The notes under the pieces: model-generated
What the model was told of the DNA's origin: nothing
The model's database searches: none
Seen by the model: only the letters and a program-made list of their open reading frames with translations
Program-made: the position numbers and the translations under genes
Shown here: piece after piece, positions 6,678 to 13,018 of the stretch
How positions within the stretch are numbered: position 1 is the first letter of the stretch
How the letters are laid out: every line of letters begins with the position of its first letter
IMG/VR virus record: IMGVR_UViG_3300031658_000103
Coordinates: 1 to 25,595 of that record
Strand: one strand, 5' to 3'
DNA length: 25,595 nt
From: a virus

Positions 6678-7250
6678 ATGTGTCCTGTAACTTTTACTGC
6701 ACTTGCTGCTGGTTATATGGGTGCAACTGCAGCAGCCGTGGTAGGTACAGCTGTTTCTGGAGCACTGATAGGAATGGGAGCTACTGCTGTTATGAACGTA
6801 GCTACAGGACAAAGTATTACTTCTGGACTAGGTAAAGCAGCTTTGTTTGGAGCAATAGGTGGTGGTATTTCAGGTGGTATTTCTCCTGGTAGTTTCTTTG
6901 GTGGAGGTGCGACAGGATCATTAGGAACCTTCTCTTCAACGATACAAGCAGCCAATCCTATATTATCTTCAATGGCTCCTAGTTGGGGTGCTATTGCATT
7001 ATCAGGAGCAGCAGGATCATTAATGAATTCCATGACATCACCAGTAGGATACACTCCAGCTGCACAAGTATCACAAATACAAGCTTTGAACACCAACATA
7101 GCTACCACAGGTAGTGGAGGTAGACAAGCTACTAAATCATTAGCTACTGCTATAGCAAGAACTAAGCAAAGAAAATTAACTCAGCGTGATGTGGGAGAGC
7201 TAAGTCTTTCTACTGAATCATTCACTAACACAGGATTACAATTAGCATGA
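6678..7250 (+). CDS. Hypothetical glycine/alanine-rich protein with hydrophobic N-terminal half
   Basis: A 190-residue protein with no family that I recognise. The first ~130 residues are rich in Gly, Ala, Ser and Met with glycine-zipper-like spacing (GATAAAVVGTAVSGALIG, then GAIGGGISGGIS), suggesting membrane-inserting helices. The C-terminal ~45 residues are hydrophilic and basic, ending NTGLQLA, reminiscent of the STGLNIG end of the preceding protein. Its position before the portal corresponds to the small virion/ejected proteins 6.7-7.3 of T7, so a virion or ejection role is possible; a holin is an alternative, but the length and basic tail argue against it. Ribosome site is weak (AGGGTGA). 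The stop overlaps the portal start (ATGA). Confidence 0.78.
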   Translation: MCPVTFTALAAGYMGATAAAVVGTAVSGALIGMGATAVMNVATGQSITSGLGKAALFGAIGGGISGGISPGSFFGGGATGSLGTFSSTIQAANPILSSMAPSWGAIALSGAAGSLMNSMTSPVGYTPAAQVSQIQALNTNIATTGSGGRQATKSLATAIARTKQRKLTQRDVGELSLSTESFTNTGLQLA

Positions 7251-8797
7251 TGCAAACTAACAAACGCTACTCAAATATGTGCCGTGACAAACAGTGCTTC
7301 TTAGATGTAGCATGGGAGAGTGCAGAGCTAACCTTACCTTTTATATTACCTCGTCATGGTGATAGAAACAATCCTTTACCTACACCTTATCAAAGCATAG
7401 GAGCCAAAGGTGTTAACAGTTTAAGTTCTAAGTTTTTACTTACCCTGTTCCCTCCTAACTCCCCCTTTGTGAAGTTTCAGATTGATGACTTTATGTTACA
7501 GGAACTAGAAGCACAACGTGCTCCAGTAGAAGAAGGACTTAACTCTATGGAGAGAGCCATTAGTAATGAAGTAGAAGCTAAGGCTATGCGTGTACCATTG
7601 AATGAATGCTTACGTCACCTAGTCATTACTGGTAACTGTGTCCTTCATGTTGGTAAGAAAAATAAAATTAGAGTATTCCATCTAGATCAATTCTGTGTAA
7701 GACGAGATCCTCAAGGTGAGATGCTAGAGATTATAGTTAAAGAAGAAATGTCTAGAGAATTATATATGGACATCTTTAATTCTGCACCACCTAAAGAAAC
7801 AGGTGACGATGCAGACGGTACAGAAAAAGTACTAGAATTATATACAGTAGTTAGACGTAAGGGCGATAAGATAAGAGTACATCAAGAAGTAAACGAAACT
7901 AAAATACCTAACACTGATTCTAATTATCCAGTAGAGAAAAACCCTTGGTTAGCCCTACGGTACAATGCAATTGACGGTGAGGACTATGGAAGGGGATTTG
8001 TAGAGGAGTACTTAGGAGATCTAAGAGCAGCAGAAGGTTTGAATAGAAGTATCTTAGAAGGAACTGCTGCTGCTGCCAAGGTGATCTTCCTTGTTAAACC
8101 TAATGGTACTACCAAGATGAAGTCTGTTGTTGCACCTAACCTATCTGTTAGACAGGGCAACCCAGATGATGTCGGTGTTATCCAAGTACAGAAGTTCAAT
8201 GACTTTAGAGTAGCTAGAGAAACACTAGAGTCTATTGAACGTAGACTAGCTTCTGCCTTTTTATTGTTAGAAGGAGTACAGAGGAATGCAGAAAGAGTTA
8301 CAGCAGAAGAGATCAGAATGATGGCACAAGAAATTGATACCTCAAAGGGAGGAGTATATTCACTACTATCTCATGAGCTTCAACTTCCATTAGTAAAAAG
8401 AATACAAGCAGGACTAGAGAAGGAAGGTAAGTTACCTAAGCTACCAGAAGGGACCGTTGAACCTGTCATTATCACAGGCTACGAAGCTCTAGGTAGAGGT
8501 AATGATGCTAACAAACTGGCTACCTTTATACAGACTTTGACTCAAACCTTAGGACCAGAAGTAGTAGCAAAATATATCAATGTTTCTGACTTTGCTAAGA
8601 GAATAGGTGTAGGCTTTGGTATAGATATGAAGGGTTTAGTTAAGACTCCAGAGGAAGTCCAACAAGAACAACAAGCTCAACAACAGGCACAGCAACAGGC
8701 AGAAATGATGAAAGCAGGAGTGCCTAATGCTGTTACCCAAGGTGGTGAAATGATGAGAGAACAACAACAACAAGGAGCACAGCAACAAGATGGCTAA
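7247..8797 (+). CDS. Portal / head-tail connector protein (T7 gp8-like)
   Basis: A 516-residue protein (T7 gp8 is 536) forming the ring at the head vertex through which DNA enters and leaves. T7-family landmarks include the N-terminal AWESAELTLPFILP, a NPLPTPYQSIGAKGVNSL-like block, LFPPNSPFVKF, the GNCVLHV strand, a GEDYGRGFVEEYLGDL segment and the helical ERVTAEEIRMMAQEI near residue 350. The C-terminal ~45 residues are extremely Gln-rich. The start is ATG 7247 or 7250, overlapping the preceding stop; no strong Shine-Dalgarno, so coupling is likely. Portal, small protein and scaffold overlap, which fits co-assembly. Confidence 0.96.
   Translation: MMQTNKRYSNMCRDKQCFLDVAWESAELTLPFILPRHGDRNNPLPTPYQSIGAKGVNSLSSKFLLTLFPPNSPFVKFQIDDFMLQELEAQRAPVEEGLNSMERAISNEVEAKAMRVPLNECLRHLVITGNCVLHVGKKNKIRVFHLDQFCVRRDPQGEMLEIIVKEEMSRELYMDIFNSAPPKETGDDADGTEKVLELYTVVRRKGDKIRVHQEVNETKIPNTDSNYPVEKNPWLALRYNAIDGEDYGRGFVEEYLGDLRAAEGLNRSILEGTAAAAKVIFLVKPNGTTKMKSVVAPNLSVRQGNPDDVGVIQVQKFNDFRVARETLESIERRLASAFLLLEGVQRNAERVTAEEIRMMAQEIDTSKGGVYSLLSHELQLPLVKRIQAGLEKEGKLPKLPEGTVEPVIITGYEALGRGNDANKLATFIQTLTQTLGPEVVAKYINVSDFAKRIGVGFGIDMKGLVKTPEEVQQEQQAQQQAQQQAEMMKAGVPNAVTQGGEMMREQQQQGAQQQDG
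8660..8790 (+). repeat. Glutamine-codon-rich (CAA/CAG) tract at portal C-terminus
   Basis: From residue Q472 onwards the portal tail is built from short CAA/CAG runs broken by Ala, with a Met-rich spacer and a second run (EQQQQGAQQQDG). This is low-complexity coding sequence that may vary in length among relatives. Confidence 0.8.
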
Positions 8798-9032
8798 TAA
8801 AAATACAGAAGGAAAAGAGAAACAGAAAGAAAAAGATAGAGTAGCTAAGTCCGTAACTAGTAAAGCTGAACTTAAGAATGTTGAAATTAACAATAAAATT
8901 CTTGAACAGAAAGCTAAAGTACGTACAGCTGGTGGACTAGAGTCTACCTATACTAAGATACAATTAAGAAACGGAACTATTAAAGAACATTACGGAGAAA
9001 GACATGGCAGACCAGCTAGTAGTACCAACTGA
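8790..9032 (+). CDS. Hypothetical small charged protein between portal and scaffold
   Basis: An 80-residue, strongly charged protein (Lys/Glu-rich N-terminal 50 residues, probably one long helix) with a more ordinary end TYTKIQLRNGTIKEHYG. It overlaps the portal by 8 nt and the scaffold by 29 nt, with AGGAG 11-12 nt before ATG 8790. No family is recognised. The place and composition suggest an assembly-related accessory protein, but that is only context. Confidence 0.75.
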   Translation: MANKNTEGKEKQKEKDRVAKSVTSKAELKNVEINNKILEQKAKVRTAGGLESTYTKIQLRNGTIKEHYGERHGRPASSTN

Positions 9033-9795
9033 ACAAGGAGACATGTCTGCTGAAGACCAATACAATCAAGAGATGATTGATAAGGTGGACGGTAATGATA
9101 TGTCTACTGAACGTCCTGCTCTAGACAATAGTGGTGATAAATTTCAGGGAGATTATGGTAAGCTTAAAGAAAGTTATGAAGCATTAGAACGAAAGATGCA
9201 CGGTGCTCAAGAAGAAGACGTACCTGTAAATGTTCAAGAAGATCTAGGTATACCACAAGATGTACCAGTAGCTGAGGGTGCATTTGATATGAATGCTTTA
9301 ACCCAAGAGTACACTGAGAATGGATCACTGTCTGAGAATAGTTATAAACAATTAGAGGATGCTGGTATTAGTCAAGAGATGACTAACCAATACATTGCAG
9401 GACAGAAAGCATTAGGAGTACAGATTGGAAATGATGTTAAGAATACTGTAGGTGGGGAAGAAAACTACAATGGTATGGTAGAATGGGCTAAGAATAATTA
9501 TAGTGAAGATCAAATAGCTGCTTATGATAATGCTGTTAACTCAGGTAATATTGAGTTAGCTAAGATGGCAGCTAAAGGATTACAATCAGACTACCAGAAC
9601 ACTGAAGGTGTAGAGGGTAGAATATACGGTGGTAAACAAGCTGCTCCTGAGGGAGGACACGGAGATGTATTCCGTAGTAATGCTGAAGTAACTACTGCTA
9701 TGAAAGATCCTCGTTATGATTCTGACCATGCTTTTAGACAAGATGTAAGAGATAAATTAGAAAGGTCTGACCTGTTTAATCAGGGAAGACTGTAG
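9004..9795 (+). CDS. Capsid assembly scaffolding protein (T7 gp9-like)
   Basis: A 263-residue acidic, helical protein without cysteine (T7 gp9 is about 307). The order is a disordered acidic N-terminus, a helix KLKESYEALERKMHG, a central helical region with SYKQLEDAGISQEM and the NTVGGEENYNGMVEWAKNN block typical of T7-like scaffolds, and a charged C-terminus ending KLERSDLFNQGRL that would bind the capsid shell. It shapes the procapsid and leaves before or during packaging. The start ATG 9004 has CGGAG 6-10 nt upstream and overlaps the preceding gene. It lies directly before the capsid leader. Confidence 0.92.
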   Translation: MADQLVVPTEQGDMSAEDQYNQEMIDKVDGNDMSTERPALDNSGDKFQGDYGKLKESYEALERKMHGAQEEDVPVNVQEDLGIPQDVPVAEGAFDMNALTQEYTENGSLSENSYKQLEDAGISQEMTNQYIAGQKALGVQIGNDVKNTVGGEENYNGMVEWAKNNYSEDQIAAYDNAVNSGNIELAKMAAKGLQSDYQNTEGVEGRIYGGKQAAPEGGHGDVFRSNAEVTTAMKDPRYDSDHAFRQDVRDKLERSDLFNQGRL

Positions 9796-9931
9796 TTTTA
9801 GTAGTACGCTATTAAGTATTTAAACAAGTAAACAGAGACGGGCTGCGGTCCATAATCCCTAGTTGAAAGTTAAAGAAAGTATAGCAATTAATGTTAGATA
9901 CTTTTTATAAATTTTAAATTAGGAGGATACG
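9796..9931 (+). promoter_or_regulatory. Capsid gene leader with strong ribosome site
   Basis: This 136-nt gap is the longest non-coding stretch in the window. It holds a small GC hairpin (GGGC 9840-9843, loop TGCG, GTCC 9848-9851), an AT-rich segment with TTGAAA at 9863-9868 but no matching -10 at proper distance, and AGGAGG at 9921-9926, five bases before the capsid ATG and the best ribosome site in the window. T7 places its strong phi10 promoter here; a phage-polymerase promoter is likely by analogy, but I see no T7 consensus. Confidence 0.6.
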
Positions 9932-10912
9932 ATGTCAGTTACAGATACAACTGCACCCGTCCTTACAATGACCCGAACAGGCCAAGCTAATTCTGCAGGA
10001 GATTCATCTGCATTAATGCTTAAGGTCTATGCTGGTGAAGTCTTGACTGCTTTCGAGCAAGCAAGTGTAACGATGGACAAACATGTAATGCGTTCAATTA
10101 GCTCTGGAATATCAGTTCAATTTCCATTAGTATGGAAGACTGGTGCTACTGAGTATGCCTATATCAATGGGTCTGGGAATACTGGAACCACAGGTATTGA
10201 ATTGGATGGTACAATTATACACAAGAACGAGAAGGTCATCTCTATTGATGGTCTATTGATTGCTGATCACTTTGTGAACAACTTGGATGAGGCTATGTCT
10301 CACTTTGAAGTTCGTTCTATTTATGCTAAAGAGGCTGGTATAGCTCTAGGTACACAATGGGATCAGAATGTATTACAACAGGGACTACTAGGAGCACGAT
10401 CATCTACTCTAATCACGGGTGGTAATGGTGGTACTGTACTCACTAACGGATCTTATGGAACGTCAGGTTCTACTCTAGGTTCAGGACTCTTTGATGCTGC
10501 AGAACAGCTTGATGAGAATAACGTACCTGAGAATGACCGTTATATGTACGTTCGTCCTGCCCAGTATTATCTAATGGCAGAAACTACTGATCTCATCAAC
10601 CGTGACTGGGGTGGAGCAGGAGTATATTCAGAAGGTGAAGTTATGAAGGTTGCTGGTATTCACATTGTGAAGACTAATAATCTCCCTATTACTAACATTG
10701 CTGGTGCTCAAGTATCAACACACGATGTAAATGCATCTACGACTAAAGCATTAGTAATGCATAAGTCAGCTGTAGCTACTGTGAAGCTATTAAATCTAGC
10801 TGTTGAAACAGAGTATCAAATTAAAAACCAAGGCTGGATCATTGTAGCTAAGTATGCAATGGGACATGGCTTCATTCGTCCAGAAGGTTGTGTCGAATTT
10901 AAAACCTCTTAA
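9932..10912 (+). CDS. Major capsid protein (T7 gp10-like)
   Basis: A 326-residue shell protein (T7 gp10A is about 345). HK97-fold, T7-type features: an N-terminal arm followed by LMLKVYAGEVLTAFEQAS, the block QFPLVWKTGATEYAY, LDGTIIHKNEKVISIDGLL, the helix IYAKEAGIALGTQWDQNVLQ, ENDRYMYVRPAQYYLM, and a C-terminal ending in NQGWIIVAKYAMGHGFIRPEG. Spacing and order match the T7 family. Translation should be strong, given AGGAGG five bases before the ATG. There is no sign of a gp10B-type frameshift extension: the -1 frame has a stop at 10900-10902 before the capsid stop. Confidence 0.96.
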   Translation: MSVTDTTAPVLTMTRTGQANSAGDSSALMLKVYAGEVLTAFEQASVTMDKHVMRSISSGISVQFPLVWKTGATEYAYINGSGNTGTTGIELDGTIIHKNEKVISIDGLLIADHFVNNLDEAMSHFEVRSIYAKEAGIALGTQWDQNVLQQGLLGARSSTLITGGNGGTVLTNGSYGTSGSTLGSGLFDAAEQLDENNVPENDRYMYVRPAQYYLMAETTDLINRDWGGAGVYSEGEVMKVAGIHIVKTNNLPITNIAGAQVSTHDVNASTTKALVMHKSAVATVKLLNLAVETEYQIKNQGWIIVAKYAMGHGFIRPEGCVEFKTS

Positions 10913-10929
10913 GGGAAAGGATATAAAAT

Positions 10930-11763
10930 ATGACTGATATTGCAAATATCCAATCTCTTGCTGTGGCTGCAGATACTGTTACCAATGTAGAGTTAATACA
11001 ACCCTATGCTGATAACGCTACTGTCGGAACGTCATTTGAAACAATCTCCAACACCAATGCTGATCAGGTTTTTCCTGTTCTTGTTGGTGCTGACATCGAT
11101 GTAGTATCTGGTGATATAGCTGATGATGTTGGAAGTACAGGTGCAACAAGTGTACGAGTAACGTATCTTGATGCTAGTTCTAATCAAGCTTATGAAGATG
11201 TAGCAATGAATGGTACAGGTGCAGTTGAGATGACTGAACAGACTATTTCATTTATTCAGAAAGCTGAAGTTGTTGATTCTGGTACTGGATTAGCTGCTGC
11301 TGGTGCTATCACTATTGCTGATGTAACTGGTGGTGGTGTTCATGCACTTATTGATGCAGGTATGAAAGAGTCAGGTAACTGTACTTGGAAGATTCCTGCT
11401 GGTCACTCTGGTTATGTTCATGGCTTTTGGTATGATGTAGACGCTGTGGCTGCTGGTGTTGGTACTGTTGAGATTGCTTTACAAGTAGCACATGCTGAAT
11501 CTTCTGGAGTTGCTAATTCAGAAACTTGGCGTACTATTGCTAAAGTAACAGTAATTGAAGGTGACAATGATATTGTTGCTGCTACTGGTGGTAATCAGAA
11601 TAACGCAGGTTCATTTTCCTTTCCAGGAAATATACCTTTTGTTGTTCCTTCTAAAGCTATAGTACGTTTGGCTGCTAAATCGCCAGCTGCTGTAGCCGTT
11701 ACTGCTGGCTTTAGTATGTCAGTACAAGGTAGCGGTGGCGGTACGAGTATAACACAAAGTTAA
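10930..11763 (+). CDS. Beta-rich hypothetical virion protein, possible head decoration
   Basis: A 277-residue protein, rich in Ala, Val, Gly, Thr, with almost no charge clusters and alternating hydrophobic strands, consistent with a beta-sandwich. Residues ~145-260 (GNCTWKIPAGHSGYVHGFWYDV, split by Gly, to VPSKAIVRLAAKS) look like a separate domain. It starts 18 nt after the capsid gene behind AGGGAAAGGATA and is followed by an intrinsic terminator, so it shares the capsid transcript and is likely made in quantity. T7 has no gene here. Decoration protein or head fibre is my inference; I recognise no family. Confidence 0.8.
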   Translation: MTDIANIQSLAVAADTVTNVELIQPYADNATVGTSFETISNTNADQVFPVLVGADIDVVSGDIADDVGSTGATSVRVTYLDASSNQAYEDVAMNGTGAVEMTEQTISFIQKAEVVDSGTGLAAAGAITIADVTGGGVHALIDAGMKESGNCTWKIPAGHSGYVHGFWYDVDAVAAGVGTVEIALQVAHAESSGVANSETWRTIAKVTVIEGDNDIVAATGGNQNNAGSFSFPGNIPFVVPSKAIVRLAAKSPAAVAVTAGFSMSVQGSGGGTSITQS

Positions 11764-11769
11764 ACTATT

Positions 11770-11801
11770 GGGGAGGGCTACTATAGACTCCCCATCTTTT
11801 T
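11770..11801 (+). terminator. Intrinsic (rho-independent) terminator after capsid operon
   Basis: A perfect 6-bp GC-rich stem GGGGAG (11770-11775) with CTCCCC (11788-11793), a 12-nt loop that could form a further CTA/TAG inner pairing, then ATC and five T (11797-11801). It lies 6 nt after the stop of the capsid-linked gene, equivalent to T7 Tphi downstream of gene 10, and would lower transcription into the tail genes. Confidence 0.88.
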
Positions 11802-11820
11802 ATAATAAGGAGAAATAACG

Positions 11821-12411
11821 ATGGCAGATACAAGCAGAACTGTCGCAGATATGGCAAGCAATCTGTTTCAAGACAGTCAGGCTGCTGGGTCAATCACGCC
11901 CCAAGACCTTAGAGATTTTCTAGAGACTTGCCAAACAAAACAAGGAAGTATTTATGTAAGCACAGCTAGTGCTACAACTATTGCAGGGGCAGCTAATGTA
12001 GATCCTGCTTCTCTTACTAACATGGTAGCAGTAGAGACAGCAGCTACATTTACTCTTAGTACAGCTCCAACGGCTAATGAGTTTGACATGAATACAGATG
12101 GACAGCTAAGGTACACTGGTACTCCCACTACGAATGTATTCTTTACAGCTTCAGTAATGCTGGAGATTGTAACAGCTGGAGTTGATTTGGAATTAGTCAT
12201 GGCTGTAACCAAAGGTGGAACTATAGTAACTGGTGCTAAAACTGGTGGATTCTGTCCACGAGTAACAACTAACTCAGTGCCTATGTCTGTCTCTGGTTTT
12301 ACTTCAATGGCTACTAATGATTATTTAAATATATTTGTTGGTAACGTAGATAGTACAGTTAATGTCGTTGCACGTATGGCACAACTTACAGCCTTTTCTT
12401 TGGTAACTTAA
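11821..12411 (+). CDS. Hypothetical virion protein with C-terminal jelly-roll-like region
   Basis: A 196-residue protein. Residues 1-40 are helical with the segment AGSITPQDLRDFLET, a pattern seen in the N-terminal attachment part of various phage surface proteins. The rest is beta-rich (FDMNTDGQLRYTG, NVFFTASVMLEIV, LVMAVTKGGTIVTG, LNIFVGN), resembling a C1q/TNF-like jelly roll by strand pattern. This suggests a small surface spike or head fibre, probably trimeric; this is inference from appearance. The start ATG 11821 has AAGGAG eight bases upstream, just after the terminator, so expression is probably lower than for the capsid. It ends 1 nt before tail tube A. Confidence 0.78.
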   Translation: MADTSRTVADMASNLFQDSQAAGSITPQDLRDFLETCQTKQGSIYVSTASATTIAGAANVDPASLTNMVAVETAATFTLSTAPTANEFDMNTDGQLRYTGTPTTNVFFTASVMLEIVTAGVDLELVMAVTKGGTIVTGAKTGGFCPRVTTNSVPMSVSGFTSMATNDYLNIFVGNVDSTVNVVARMAQLTAFSLVT

Positions 12412-12412
12412 A

Positions 12413-13018
12413 ATGTCATTTATATCACAAGTTCCTATGTCAGAACTTCAAGCAATTAACATGTTGTTAGCTGCTATTGGAGAAGCTGCTGTATCTAATC
12501 TAGAAACAGCTACTACTGTAGAAGTTACTCAGGCTAAGAACTTGTTAAGCAATACAAACAGAGCGATACAACAGAAAGGGTGGCACTTTAATACAGAGTG
12601 GGATGTTGTTATGGCTTTGGACTCAGAAAGCTTGGTTCCAGTAGGTTCTAACATTCTATCTATTAGCATTCCAAATAAAATAACTACCTTAAGAGGACGC
12701 TCTGGTTCTCCTTATCTGTATGATTTAGAGAACAATACATTCACCTTTGGGAGCGCACCTAATAATGCTGTTACTATTGTTCTTCTCGATTTTATCGACA
12801 CTCCACAAACTTTTAGACAATACGTAACTCTAAGATCAGCTAGGATATTCCAAGAGGAAATCATAGGACAATCTTCAGCAGAACAAATTAATAGAATAGA
12901 AGAGAGTGAAGCTTATGCAGATCTCTTGGATGATGAAACAGATAGAGCAGGTTACAATGTAGGTTACAGTGATATTGAAATGTTTAACATAACGAAGAAA
13001 CATAGGAAACTCTGGTAG
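12413..13018 (+). CDS. Tail tubular protein A (T7 gp11-like)
   Basis: A 201-residue adaptor (T7 gp11 is 196) joining portal to nozzle. Family features: N-terminal ELQAINMLLAAIGEAAVSNL, the helix QAKNLLSNTNRAIQQKGWHFNTE, the PNKITTLRGRSG region, a YDLENNTFTF strand and the C-terminal helix QINRIEESEAYADLLDDE followed by a basic end. The order matches the family from end to end. The start ATG 12413 lies two bases beyond the previous stop and its ribosome site is weak, so coupling with the previous gene is likely. Confidence 0.94.
   Translation: MSFISQVPMSELQAINMLLAAIGEAAVSNLETATTVEVTQAKNLLSNTNRAIQQKGWHFNTEWDVVMALDSESLVPVGSNILSISIPNKITTLRGRSGSPYLYDLENNTFTFGSAPNNAVTIVLLDFIDTPQTFRQYVTLRSARIFQEEIIGQSSAEQINRIEESEAYADLLDDETDRAGYNVGYSDIEMFNITKKHRKLW

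Noticed and set aside
10861-10930. A gp10B-style -1 frameshift at the end of the capsid gene leading into the next gene, which is in the -1 frame
   Set aside because: The -1 frame has stops at 10900-10902 and again at 10921-10923 before the next ATG, and there is no canonical slippery heptamer.
11776-11787. ACTATAGA resembling the core of a T7 promoter
   Set aside because: It lies in the loop of the terminator hairpin, matches only about seven bases, and similar short matches occur inside genes.
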